Assembly (NCBI RefSeq): GCF_049671445.1
Contig: NZ_JBATUX010000108.1
Span: 1 to 55,404, forward strand
Length of the DNA stretch: 55,404 nucleotides
Direction: 5' to 3'
DNA from: Paenisporosarcina sp049671445
GTDB lineage: Bacteria > Bacillota > Bacilli > Bacillales_A > Planococcaceae
The notes under the pieces were generated by a model, which saw only the letters and a program-made list of their open reading frames with translations, had not been told where the DNA came from and did not search any database. Shown here piece after piece: positions 41,383-50,285 of this stretch. Position 1 is the stretch's first letter. Each line of letters starts with the position of its first letter. The translations under genes and the position numbers were made by a program.

Positions 41383-43380
41383 ATGAATCGAATATTTCGA
41401 TACACCATATTTTATTTATTAATTTTCCTCGTAATTATTGGGATTTTTGGAACGTTTAACAGCGGGAAAGAGCCAACCAAAGATATCAATTATAGCGAGT
41501 TTCTTAAGGCGTTAGAAAGTGGCGAGGTTACTGAATTGACCATGCAGCCTGATCAAGGTGTGTATGAAATTCGAGGTAAAATGGAAGGGTATAAAGAGGA
41601 CGAGGAATTCATTACAGCCATTACGATGGATGATCCTACAGTCCTGAAAACCATTCGAGACGCTGCTCAAACCAATAATGTAGAAGTTTTGCCAGCACCT
41701 GAAACAAGTGGGTGGGTTCAATTCTTTACTGGTTTAATTCCATTCATCATTATCTTTATCCTGTTCTTCTTCTTGTTGAACCAAGCTCAAGGTGGCGGTA
41801 ATAAAGTCATGAGTTTCGGGAAAAGTAAAGCGAAATTATATGATAACGAAAAGAAAAAAGTTCGTTTTGAAGATGTAGCTGGAGCGGACGAAGAGAAACA
41901 AGAACTTGTAGAAGTGGTTGAATTCTTAAAAGACCCTCGCAAATTCGATGCAATTGGTGCTCGTATTCCTAAAGGGATTCTATTAGTAGGTCCTCCGGGT
42001 ACTGGTAAAACGTTGCTTGCACGTGCTGTTGCAGGCGAATCAGGCGTTCCTTTCTTCTCAATCAGTGGTTCCGATTTCGTGGAAATGTTTGTTGGGGTTG
42101 GTGCATCTCGAGTACGTGACCTTTTCGAAAATGCCAAGAAAAATGCACCATGTATCATCTTTATTGATGAGATTGATGCAGTAGGTCGTCAACGTGGAGC
42201 AGGTCTAGGTGGTGGACACGATGAGCGTGAACAAACCTTAAACCAATTACTTGTTGAAATGGATGGCTTCGGAGCGAATGAAGGTATTATTATCGTCGCT
42301 GCAACGAACCGCCCAGATATTTTAGATCCAGCTCTTCTTCGTCCAGGTCGTTTTGACCGTCAAATTACGGTCGGTCGCCCAGACGTTAAGGGTCGTGAAG
42401 CTGTCCTTAGAGTCCATGCCCGTAACAAACCTTTAGATGAGCATGTAGACTTTAAAGCAATCGCACAACGCACACCAGGATTTTCTGGTGCGGATTTAGA
42501 AAACCTTCTTAACGAAGCAGCTTTAGTGGCTGCTCGTAGTAACAAGAAGAAAATTGATATGTTTGATATTGATGAAGCAACTGACCGTGTTATTGCAGGT
42601 CCTGCAAAAACAGGTAAAGTCATTTCAGTAAAAGAACGCAAAATTGTTGCTTACCACGAAGCGGGACACGTAGTAATTGGATTAACTTTAGATGATGCAG
42701 AAATTGTACATAAAGTAACCATCGTTCCACGTGGTCAAGCTGGCGGATATGCAGTTATGTTGCCAAAAGAAGATCGTTACTTCATGACAAAACCAGAGTT
42801 ACTTGATAAAATTTCTGGTTTACTTGGTGGGCGCGTAGCTGAAGATGTAGTCTTCGGTGAAGTCTCAACTGGTGCTCATAATGACTTCCAACGTGCGACG
42901 AGCATTGCTCGAAGCATGGTAACAGAATACGGAATGAGCGATAAACTCGGACCGATGCAGTTTGGTCAAGCGCAAGGCGGAAACGTCTTCTTAGGTCGTG
43001 ACTTTAACTCTGAACAAAACTATTCAGATGCGATTGCATACGAAATTGACCAAGAAATGCAAACAATGATTAAAGAGCAATACGCGCGTACAAAAGAAAT
43101 TTTGACGGAAAAACGTGAATTGCTTGAGTTAATTGCAACCACACTTCTTGAAGTGGAAACGCTTGATGCTGGTCAAATTATGCACCTTAAAGAACACGGT
43201 ACTTTACCGGTTCGCCCGGTTAAGGATTCTGTAACTGAAGTAGTGGACGCGGAAACGACTAAAGTTGACGAAGTAACACCAGACGTTACAGGCGCACCAA
43301 ACGATCCGTCAATTGGTGATCTACCGAAGGAAGAAACAACCGTTGAACCTTCTCACGACATTAAAGAAGATCGTAAGTAA
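41383..43380 (+). CDS. ftsH: ATP-dependent zinc metalloprotease FtsH
   Basis: A 665-aa membrane AAA+ protease. Two transmembrane segments (about residues 6-23 and 107-127) flank an extracytoplasmic loop. Walker A is GPPGTGKT at residues 203-210, Walker B is IIFIDEIDAVGRQRG, and the second region of homology is ATNRPDILDPALLRPGRFDRQ. The zinc site is HEAGH at 425-429. The C-terminal tail is acidic and variable. ATG 41383 was chosen (agggggtt 6 nt upstream, start MNRIFRYTIFY). A strong terminator follows. Confidence 0.98.
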   Translation: MNRIFRYTIFYLLIFLVIIGIFGTFNSGKEPTKDINYSEFLKALESGEVTELTMQPDQGVYEIRGKMEGYKEDEEFITAITMDDPTVLKTIRDAAQTNNVEVLPAPETSGWVQFFTGLIPFIIIFILFFFLLNQAQGGGNKVMSFGKSKAKLYDNEKKKVRFEDVAGADEEKQELVEVVEFLKDPRKFDAIGARIPKGILLVGPPGTGKTLLARAVAGESGVPFFSISGSDFVEMFVGVGASRVRDLFENAKKNAPCIIFIDEIDAVGRQRGAGLGGGHDEREQTLNQLLVEMDGFGANEGIIIVAATNRPDILDPALLRPGRFDRQITVGRPDVKGREAVLRVHARNKPLDEHVDFKAIAQRTPGFSGADLENLLNEAALVAARSNKKKIDMFDIDEATDRVIAGPAKTGKVISVKERKIVAYHEAGHVVIGLTLDDAEIVHKVTIVPRGQAGGYAVMLPKEDRYFMTKPELLDKISGLLGGRVAEDVVFGEVSTGAHNDFQRATSIARSMVTEYGMSDKLGPMQFGQAQGGNVFLGRDFNSEQNYSDAIAYEIDQEMQTMIKEQYARTKEILTEKRELLELIATTLLEVETLDAGQIMHLKEHGTLPVRPVKDSVTEVVDAETTKVDEVTPDVTGAPNDPSIGDLPKEETTVEPSHDIKEDRK

Positions 43381-43393
43381 AATTAGTGCACAT

Positions 43394-43437
43394 AAAGCTG
43401 AGTGACCTCCCTATGTGGAAGTCGCTCAGCTTTTTTA
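43394..43437 (+). terminator. Terminator after ftsH
   Basis: Thirteen-bp stem aaagctgagtgac (43394-43406) with gtcgctcagcttt (43421-43433), one G-U, then T run. The 147-nt leader of coaX that follows has a possible -10 (tatgat) but no matching -35, and no riboswitch I recognise. Confidence 0.93.
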
Positions 43438-43584
43438 TGGATAGATAATTATGGTATGATGACTTACAGAAAAGCACAGGTGCGAACTTTCTACCGAACG
43501 ACGTGAAAAGTGAAGTCCAGAAGATCAGCGTAAGCAGACTGCAATACTAGAGCAATTTATTAATCGAATTTGTGGGGGACAATA

Positions 43585-44349
43585 ATGATACTCGTTTTAG
43601 ATACTGGAAATACGAATATTGTGCTGGGTGTATACCATTCAGACGAATTAATTCATCATTGGCGCATGGAAACCGACCGTTACAAAACGGAAGACGAATA
43701 CGGTATGCAAGTGAAGGCTTTATTTAATCATGCAGGTATCGACTTTAGTCAAATTCATGGCATCATCATTTCATCCGTTGTCCCGTCCATCATGTTTTCG
43801 TTAGAACGCATGTGTCAGAAATACTTTGGCATCAAACCGCTAATAGTAGGTCCAGGTGTAAAAACGGGATTAAATATAAAATATGAAAATCCTCGTGAAG
43901 TTGGCGCGGACCGTATTGTCAACGCGGTGGCGGCGATAGAAGAATATGGACCACCACTCATTATTGTCGATTTCGGAACGGCCACAACCTATTGTTATAT
44001 AAATGAAAAAGGCGAATATATGGGAGGCGCGATTGCTCCCGGTATAGGAATTTCAACTGAAGCGCTATTTACTAAAGCTTCTAAATTACCACGTATTGAA
44101 TTAACGAAGCCTGAAAGCGTAGTTGGGAAAAATACAGTCTCAGCCATGCAAGCTGGTATTGTTTATGGATATGTCGGGCAAGTTGAAGGTATTGTATCTC
44201 GTATGAAAGCTCAAAGTAAATTACAGCCAACTGTCATTGCTACTGGTGGAATGGCTAATCTAATTGCAGCGGAATCGACCGTGATCGATAAAATTGACCC
44301 ATATTTAACATTAAAAGGTTTGCACTTAATATACGAACGTAACCAATAA
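43585..44349 (+). CDS. coaX: Type III pantothenate kinase
   Basis: A 254-aa kinase that commits pantothenate to coenzyme A synthesis. It has the ASKHA phosphate loop LVLDTGNTNIVLGVYHSDEL near the start, the pantothenate-binding GADRIVNAVAAIEEYG, and the DFGTATTYCYIN and GGAIAPGIGIS motifs. ATG 43585 with gggggac upstream was chosen; an in-frame start at 43570 precedes the RBS. It is followed by hslO after 17 nt in the order found in B. subtilis. Confidence 0.97.
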   Translation: MILVLDTGNTNIVLGVYHSDELIHHWRMETDRYKTEDEYGMQVKALFNHAGIDFSQIHGIIISSVVPSIMFSLERMCQKYFGIKPLIVGPGVKTGLNIKYENPREVGADRIVNAVAAIEEYGPPLIIVDFGTATTYCYINEKGEYMGGAIAPGIGISTEALFTKASKLPRIELTKPESVVGKNTVSAMQAGIVYGYVGQVEGIVSRMKAQSKLQPTVIATGGMANLIAAESTVIDKIDPYLTLKGLHLIYERNQ

Positions 44350-44366
44350 GAAAAGAGGGAATCAAG

Positions 44367-45248
44367 ATGAATGATTATTTAATAAGAGCTTTAGCATTTG
44401 ACGGCAAAGTGAGAGCCTTTTCGGTTCGCACAACAGATACCATAAGTGAAGCACAGCAACGTCACGCAACGTGGCCAACTGCTTCAGCGGCACTAGGCCG
44501 TTCGATGACAGCTGGTGTTATGATGGGGGCAATGCTCAAAGGTGAAGATAAACTGACAGTTAAAGTAGAAGGTAAAGGTCCACTTGGTGCCATTGTCGTC
44601 GATAGTAACTCAAAAGGTGAAGTACGAGGATATGTTTCACAACCACAAACGCACTTTGACTTAAATGAGCACGGTAAACTTGATGTTAAACGTGCTGTCG
44701 GTACTGATGGGATGTTGACGATTGTTAAAGATCTTGGGATGCGAGACTTCTTTACAGGTTCAGTGCCGCTAGTATCTGGTGAACTAGGCGAAGATTTCAC
44801 GTATTATTTCGCGGCATCAGAACAAGTGCCGTCTTCAGTTGGGTTAGGAGTATTAGTAAATCCAGATAATTCAATTTTGGCTTCTGGCGGATTTATCATT
44901 CAGTTAATGCCAGGAATTGAAGATGACACGATTTCAATTATTGAAGAAAAACTAAGTTCTATGGAGCCTGTCTCTAAGTTAATTGCAAAAGGTTTGTCTC
45001 CTGAAGAATTATTGCAAGAGATTTTAGGTGAGGAAAATGTCCAAGTACTAGATAAAATGCCGGTGTCATTTGAATGTAATTGTTCAAAGGATCGTTTTGG
45101 TACAGCGATTTTAGCTTTAGGTGTAGATGAAATTCAAGAAATGATTGACGATGACGGCAAAGCAGAAGCTCAATGTCATTTCTGTATGGAAACATATGAA
45201 TATTCACAACAAGAACTGGAATCTTATATCGATGAAATCAAATCATAA
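44367..45248 (+). CDS. hslO: Redox-regulated chaperone Hsp33
   Basis: A 293-aa holdase chaperone activated by oxidation. The C-terminal zinc centre contains CNC (in FECNCSKDRF) and CHFC (in AQCHFCMETYEYS) about 30 residues apart, the pattern of the redox switch. The N-terminal domain has YLIRALAFDGKVRAF and the GRSMTAGVMMGAML segment. It shares the coaX-hslO-yacD operon and overlaps or nearly touches yacD. The RBS is aagaggga. Confidence 0.96.
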   Translation: MNDYLIRALAFDGKVRAFSVRTTDTISEAQQRHATWPTASAALGRSMTAGVMMGAMLKGEDKLTVKVEGKGPLGAIVVDSNSKGEVRGYVSQPQTHFDLNEHGKLDVKRAVGTDGMLTIVKDLGMRDFFTGSVPLVSGELGEDFTYYFAASEQVPSSVGLGVLVNPDNSILASGGFIIQLMPGIEDDTISIIEEKLSSMEPVSKLIAKGLSPEELLQEILGEENVQVLDKMPVSFECNCSKDRFGTAILALGVDEIQEMIDDDGKAEAQCHFCMETYEYSQQELESYIDEIKS

Positions 45249-45252
45249 TAAT

Positions 45253-46170
45253 ATGGGTCGCCCGCAAGAAGGGCGATCCACTCAGAAAAAATTGAAAACT
45301 AAACCAGTACTTATTGTTCTTGGTCTATTATTGCTGGGCAACTTGTTATGGTTTATCGCTTGGTTAATTCCAAACGGACCAACTGGTGGCAATGAAGTAG
45401 TGGCATCCGTAGGGAAAGAGAAAATTTCCCGTGAGGACTGGATGGTCGCTATGGAAGAACAGTATGGAAAAGAAACATTACTAGAATTGGTAAACGCCCA
45501 AGTAATGAATGCCGCTGCTAAAAAGTACGAAATTAAAGTGACTGATAAAGAAATAAATTTAGAACTATCTTTAATAAGAACTGCTCAAGACAGCACTGGG
45601 TCACAAGGTCTTTCTTTAAACAGTGATATGCAACGTCAAAAAATGCGTGCCCAGTTAATACTAGATAAAGTGTTAACAAAAGACGTGGTGATTGAAGATG
45701 CGCAAATTCAAACATTCTATGATGAAAATCAGTCCTTATATAATATTCCTACTACATATCAAGCGAGTTTAATTGTTTTACAGACTAAATCAGATGCGCA
45801 AGAGGCAGTAAATGAACTCGAAAATGGCTCTTCATTTGATGTGTTAGCTCGTGAACGTTCAGTTGATACTTCTTCGGCTAGTCTAGGCGGAGATATTGGG
45901 TTTATTTCGGAAGGGCAAGAGAACGTGGATTCCTCAGTTGTGGAAGCAGCTAGTAAACTAGAGGTAGACCAATGGAGTAGTCCCGTTTCTCTATCAGACG
46001 GTCGATACGGTGTCGTTTACTTACAAGATATTGCGGAAGGTCAAGATTTCTCGTATGAAGATGTGAAAGATCATATCAAACGTGAATTGGCGTTAGAGCA
46101 ACTACCACAATCCGTTTCGCCAGAAGCATTTTGGAATGAATTTAACACCGAATGGTTTTATGGTGAATGA
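45253..46170 (+). CDS. yacD: Peptidyl-prolyl isomerase, PpiC type (YacD)
   Basis: A 305-aa membrane-anchored parvulin. The N-terminus has one hydrophobic helix (about residues 19-38, VLIVLGLLLLGNLLWFIAWL). SurA-like helices precede the parvulin domain (about 160-260; YQASLIVLQTKSDAQEAVNEL, LGGDIGFISEG, VVYLQDIAEG). It would fold exported proteins outside the membrane, like PrsA, but lacks a lipobox cysteine. No good RBS is visible before ATG 45253, and an alternative ATG at 45232 overlaps hslO. Translation may rely on coupling to hslO, so the start is uncertain. Confidence 0.88.
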   Translation: MGRPQEGRSTQKKLKTKPVLIVLGLLLLGNLLWFIAWLIPNGPTGGNEVVASVGKEKISREDWMVAMEEQYGKETLLELVNAQVMNAAAKKYEIKVTDKEINLELSLIRTAQDSTGSQGLSLNSDMQRQKMRAQLILDKVLTKDVVIEDAQIQTFYDENQSLYNIPTTYQASLIVLQTKSDAQEAVNELENGSSFDVLARERSVDTSSASLGGDIGFISEGQENVDSSVVEAASKLEVDQWSSPVSLSDGRYGVVYLQDIAEGQDFSYEDVKDHIKRELALEQLPQSVSPEAFWNEFNTEWFYGE

Positions 46171-46179
46171 CATTGTGAA

Positions 46180-46256
46180 ACGAAGGTGCGAGCTGAGTTT
46201 GAAGCTGGTCACGCTCCTCAAACTTCATAATTAGACATAGAAAAGCACAAAGTTAC
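46180..46256 (-). repeat. Partial dispersed repeat copy, minus orientation
   Basis: Read on the minus strand it begins tgtgcttttctatgtctaat, like the starts of the other copies. It contains an inverted repeat (agtttga with tcaaact) but lacks the CGAAAAC hairpin. It follows yacD by about 10 nt. Confidence 0.55.
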
Positions 46257-46273
46257 GTATGATAACGGTATAC

Positions 46274-46313
46274 CAAAGCAGTTTTCTGATTCGTTCAGGT
46301 GGCTGCTTTTAGT
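46274..46313 (+). terminator. Possible terminator after yacD
   Basis: Stem aaagcag with ctgcttt around a loop containing a second pairing, and a short T tail. It is weaker than the other terminators here. No clear promoter or CymR-type element could be defined in the rest of the 221-nt gap before cysK. Confidence 0.5.
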
Positions 46314-46391
46314 TTGCGAAAAGTCAGAAAAATTGGTAGGATTAAGAAGAAATAAAAACCAATTGAACTACTAGGGATTAGGAGTGAGAAA

Positions 46392-47315
46392 ATGACACGA
46401 GTAGGTAATTCAGTAGCAGATTTAGTAGGAAAAACCCCGATTGTGAAATTAAACCGTCTGACAGGACCCGAAGATGCCGAGGTTTATTTAAAATTAGAAT
46501 TTTTTAACCCAGGTAGTAGTGTGAAAGATCGTATTGCACTTTCAATGGTTGAAGCGGCTGAACGTGATGGGAAGTTAAAACAAGGTGATACAATTATTGA
46601 ACCAACAAGTGGTAACACTGGAATAGGGCTCGCTATGATTGCTGCAGCTAAGGGGTATAAATCTGTACTTGTTATGCCTGAAACAATGAGCATGGAGCGA
46701 CGTAATTTATTACGTGCATACGGCGCAGAATTAGTGTTAACTCCAGGTCCCGATGGAATGAAGGGTGCTATAGCAAAGGCGAGTGAACTAGCAGAAGAAA
46801 AAGGCTGGTATATGCCTCAACAATTTAATAACTTAGCAAATCCCGAAGTACATCGATTAACAACTGGTCCCGAAATTGTAGAAGCGATGGATCAATTAGA
46901 TGCTTTTATTTCAGGTGTTGGTACAGGTGGAACAATCACAGGTGCTGGGGAAGTATTGAAAAAGAATTTTCCGGGTATTGAAATTGTGGCGGTTGAGCCA
47001 AAAGATTCGGCAATTTTATCAGGAGGGCAACCAGGACCTCATAAAATTCAAGGGATTGGTGCAGGCTTTGTGCCTGAAGTATTGAACACAGAAATTTACG
47101 ATAGTATCATTCAAGTTTCAAATGAAGATTCTTATGAAACCGCACGAAAATTAGCGCGTGAAGAAGGAATTCTTGGTGGTGTTTCATCTGGAGCCGCTGT
47201 TCATGCAGCGTTAGAAGTAGCTCGTAGACTCGGTAAAGGCAAAAAAGTTTTGGCTATTCTTCCTTCAAATGGAGAGCGCTATTTAAGTACACCACTATAT
47301 CAATTTGAAGACTAA
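46392..47315 (+). CDS. cysK: Cysteine synthase (O-acetylserine sulfhydrylase)
   Basis: A 307-aa PLP enzyme that makes cysteine from O-acetylserine and sulfide. The Schiff-base lysine is in PGSSVKDRIAL (about residue 44). The substrate loop is PTSGNTGIGLA, and the PLP phosphate loop is GVGTGGTITGAG. The C-terminal SGAAVHAAL and the serine that binds the pyridine nitrogen complete the family set. It sits alone with its own terminator. A leader with a CymR box would be expected, but none is convincing. Confidence 0.97.
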   Translation: MTRVGNSVADLVGKTPIVKLNRLTGPEDAEVYLKLEFFNPGSSVKDRIALSMVEAAERDGKLKQGDTIIEPTSGNTGIGLAMIAAAKGYKSVLVMPETMSMERRNLLRAYGAELVLTPGPDGMKGAIAKASELAEEKGWYMPQQFNNLANPEVHRLTTGPEIVEAMDQLDAFISGVGTGGTITGAGEVLKKNFPGIEIVAVEPKDSAILSGGQPGPHKIQGIGAGFVPEVLNTEIYDSIIQVSNEDSYETARKLAREEGILGGVSSGAAVHAALEVARRLGKGKKVLAILPSNGERYLSTPLYQFED

Positions 47316-47329
47316 CCATAATAGATGAA

Positions 47330-47357
47330 GAGAGAGCGGAGACGTTCTCTCTTTTTT
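47330..47357 (+). terminator. Terminator after cysK
   Basis: Stem agagagcg (47331-47338) with cgttctct (47343-47350), loop gaga, then T run. Confidence 0.88.
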
Positions 47358-47423
47358 GTGGCGTTTAACTAGTCATTCACGATAAGATGTAAGCGATACT
47401 TGTTATTCAGGGGGAGAATGGAC

Positions 47424-48842
47424 ATGCAGGATGTTCAATTACATACAACAACAATTTCATTCACTAAAGATGAATTTTATTATGCTTATAAAGAACTTAC
47501 ACAAACTGAGTCTCATCATATCTTGATGGAAAGTGGACGTGGAGGACAATTTAGTGTGGCTGCTTGGAATCCATTAGCCGTTATCGAATCAACAAAAAGT
47601 GGTTTACTTATCAAATGGCGTGATGGGAAAGTAGAAGAAAGACACGGAGAAGCTCTACAATTAGTCGAAAAGGTAGTGGAAGAATATCAATTCGCGCATA
47701 TTGCTGACTTACCAGATTTTCAAGGTGGTGCAGCGGGCTTCATTACGTATGACTATGCTCGACAAATTGAAGCGTTACCAAATGACACTGAAGATGATTT
47801 ACATATTCCAGACTTGTACTTCTACTTGCTTGATCAATGGGCAGTTTTAGATATAGAGAAAGAAGAAGTGCATATTATGCATATCTCAACGGTTGATGTT
47901 GATTTGCAGGCGGAAAGTGAAAAATGGAGACAAGCTGCTAAAAAAGGTTTAGCGACTCGAGTATTTATCGCGGGTGGCGCAACTGAAGTTCTTGACGACC
48001 AGACTGAGCTTCACGTTTCAATGACTGGAGAAGTTTTTGAGGAAGCAGTGCGTAGCATTCAGGCTTATATTAGCCAAGGGGATGTGTTCCAAGTAAACTT
48101 GTCCGTCCGTCAATCAAAGGAGCTAAGCGTATCTCCGGTAATATATTATGAAGCGTTACGTTCGTTTAATCCTTCTCCGTACATGGCCTTTATTCAATCG
48201 CCCGATTTTGCCGTGGTATCAGGATCGCCTGAGTTGTTGGTGAAGAAAAAAGGCGATGAATTATCAACACGTCCTATTGCAGGTACACGTCCTCGTGGTA
48301 AAAATGAAAATGAAGATGAGCGTCTGGCGAAAGAATTAATCGATAACGAAAAAGAACGTGCTGAACACGTTATGTTGGTAGATTTAGAACGCAATGATTT
48401 AGGGCGTGTCTCGGCATATGGTTCAGTTGAAGTAAACGAGTTCATGGTTATCGAAAAATATTCACACGTCATGCATATTGTATCGAACGTCAGAGGAACA
48501 CTAGCTGCAGACACGTCTAATGCGGAAGTCCTTCGCGCTGTATTTCCTGGAGGAACCATTACAGGAGCGCCTAAGATCAGGACGATGGAAATTATTGAAG
48601 AACTTGAACCCGTCAGACGTGGTTTATATACAGGTTCTATTGGTTGGCTCGGGTATACAGGTGATTTAGAATTCAATATCGTTATCCGTACAGCTTTTGT
48701 GAAAGATGGCATAGCACATATCCAAGCGGGAGCGGGTATTGTTATTGACTCAAGTCCAGCAAATGAGTACATGGAATCGTTAAACAAAGCAAAAGCACTA
48801 TGGCAAGCAAAAGCAATGGCGGAGGGAGTGGGGAACAAATGA
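47424..48842 (+). CDS. pabB: Aminodeoxychorismate synthase component I
   Basis: A 472-aa chorismate-using enzyme of the anthranilate/PABA synthase component I family. The N-terminal region differs from TrpE. The C-terminal chorismate domain contains FQVNLSVRQSKEL, PSPYMAFIQSPDFAVVSGSPELLV, RPIAGTRPRGKNENED and GGTITGAPKIRTMEIIEEL. With PabA it makes ADC for folate. ATG 47424 is selected with ggggga 8 nt upstream. It starts the folate operon and overlaps pabA by 4 nt. Confidence 0.95.
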   Translation: MQDVQLHTTTISFTKDEFYYAYKELTQTESHHILMESGRGGQFSVAAWNPLAVIESTKSGLLIKWRDGKVEERHGEALQLVEKVVEEYQFAHIADLPDFQGGAAGFITYDYARQIEALPNDTEDDLHIPDLYFYLLDQWAVLDIEKEEVHIMHISTVDVDLQAESEKWRQAAKKGLATRVFIAGGATEVLDDQTELHVSMTGEVFEEAVRSIQAYISQGDVFQVNLSVRQSKELSVSPVIYYEALRSFNPSPYMAFIQSPDFAVVSGSPELLVKKKGDELSTRPIAGTRPRGKNENEDERLAKELIDNEKERAEHVMLVDLERNDLGRVSAYGSVEVNEFMVIEKYSHVMHIVSNVRGTLAADTSNAEVLRAVFPGGTITGAPKIRTMEIIEELEPVRRGLYTGSIGWLGYTGDLEFNIVIRTAFVKDGIAHIQAGAGIVIDSSPANEYMESLNKAKALWQAKAMAEGVGNK

Positions 48843-49432
48843 TTTTAATGATCGATAACTACGATTCATTTACCTATAACTTGGTTCAATATTTTGGCGA
48901 GCTTGGAAAAGAGTTAGTCGTTAAGCGCAATGATGAATTGACTCTTGCTGAAATTGAATCGTTAAAACCAGAAATGATTGTGGTCTCTCCAGGACCTTGT
49001 ACGCCAAATGATGCAGGCATCAGCCTGAATGTCATTACTCACTTTGCTGGAAAGATCCCACTTTTCGGTGTGTGTCTTGGCCATCAGTCGATTGGACAAG
49101 CATTCGGGGGAAATGTCATTCGAGCGGAGCGCTTAATGCATGGTAAAACGTCACCTGTCCATCATGATGGAAAAGGTGTAAATACGGGAATGCCAAATCC
49201 ATTTCAAGCTACGCGTTATCATTCGTTAATTGTTGAAAAAGAATCGTTTCCCGATTGTTTAGAAGTGACATCTTGGACGGCTGAAGGCGAAATCATGGGT
49301 CTTCGTCATCGTGAGTTTGCTATTGAAGGTGTACAGTATCATCCTGAATCAATCATGACTGAAGAAGGCAAACAGTTACTTAAGAATTTTATTCAAACCT
49401 ATTGCCAGCCGGCAAGTAAGCAGGAAGCGTAA
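48839..49432 (+). CDS. pabA: Aminodeoxychorismate/anthranilate synthase glutamine amidotransferase
   Basis: A 197-aa class I glutamine amidotransferase that supplies ammonia to PabB. The catalytic triad is visible: the cysteine in LFGVCLGHQSIGQAFGG (about residue 79), and histidine and glutamate in VQYHPESIMTEEG near residue 170. In B. subtilis this protein also serves tryptophan synthesis; no trp gene is in this window, so dual use is an inference. It overlaps pabB by 4 nt and pabC by 1 nt. Confidence 0.96.
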   Translation: MILMIDNYDSFTYNLVQYFGELGKELVVKRNDELTLAEIESLKPEMIVVSPGPCTPNDAGISLNVITHFAGKIPLFGVCLGHQSIGQAFGGNVIRAERLMHGKTSPVHHDGKGVNTGMPNPFQATRYHSLIVEKESFPDCLEVTSWTAEGEIMGLRHREFAIEGVQYHPESIMTEEGKQLLKNFIQTYCQPASKQEA

Positions 49433-50283
49433 TGTGGGCTTGGATGAATGGGGAGTTTGTGAAAGCAGACGAGCTGCGCATTTCACCTTTCGACCACGGG
49501 TTTTTATATGGGTTAGGCTTTTTCGAAACATTTCGTACGTATAAAGGAAAACCTTTCTTACTCGAAGAACATATAGAGCGCTTGCGCAAGGCGCTCGATG
49601 AATTTCGAATAGATGTCGAATTGGATGTAGATTTATTGACAGCGACTATAGTGGAGCTAAATGCACGAAGTGGTGGAGAAGACGGGTATTTTCGATTGAA
49701 TGTGTCAGCTGGTGCGCATGATATTGGCTTGGCTCCTTCTGTTTATGAAAAACCGACTGTGATTTTGTTCAGAAAAACCTTGCCTCCATTGACTCGTGGG
49801 AAAGAAAAATCAGCCGTGTGGTTAAAAACTCGACGCAATACACCAGAAAGTGAGCACCGTTATAAGTCACATCATTATGCAAATAATGTGCTGGCGCGCT
49901 TAGAATTACCATCTCTTGCTGAACAAGAAGGCTTTTTTTTAACAGAACAAGGATATGTAGCAGAAGGAATCACTTCTAACATTTTTTGGGTAACAGACAG
50001 TATTTTGTACACTCCTGCACTCGAAACGGGCATATTAGCTGGAATTACACGCAATACGGTGAAGCGGATAGCGGAATCACTCGGAATAATTCTAGTTGAA
50101 GGGCTATTTACTCCTGACAAGCTTGAGAAGGCAGATGAAGTCTTTGTGACGAATGCTATTCAAGAGTTGGTACCAATTCAACTACTTGGGTCGAGTCGGT
50201 TTGACGGAAAGAATGGATTAGTTTACATGAAGTTGCACGAACACTATGTGAATCAAGTGGCGCAGACGAGCAAGGAGCGATAA
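49432..50283 (+). CDS. pabC: Aminodeoxychorismate lyase (PabC)
   Basis: A 283-aa fold-type-IV PLP enzyme that releases 4-aminobenzoate from ADC. Features are the N-terminal SPFDHGFLYGLGFFETFRTYKG, the Schiff-base lysine of HRYKSHHYANNVLA (about residue 145), and EGITSNIFWVTD and GILAGITRNTVKRIAE, which hold the PLP phosphate. It overlaps the pabA stop (taatg) and is followed 2 nt later by folP. A branched-chain or D-amino-acid transaminase is the alternative family, but the operon makes the lyase role by far the likeliest. Confidence 0.94.
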   Translation: MWAWMNGEFVKADELRISPFDHGFLYGLGFFETFRTYKGKPFLLEEHIERLRKALDEFRIDVELDVDLLTATIVELNARSGGEDGYFRLNVSAGAHDIGLAPSVYEKPTVILFRKTLPPLTRGKEKSAVWLKTRRNTPESEHRYKSHHYANNVLARLELPSLAEQEGFFLTEQGYVAEGITSNIFWVTDSILYTPALETGILAGITRNTVKRIAESLGIILVEGLFTPDKLEKADEVFVTNAIQELVPIQLLGSSRFDGKNGLVYMKLHEHYVNQVAQTSKER

Positions 50284-50285
50284 AG

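Noticed and set aside
48194..48838. A 214-codon frame on the minus strand
   Set aside because: It lies entirely within pabB, whose motifs and operon position are secure; the reverse frame is a shadow.
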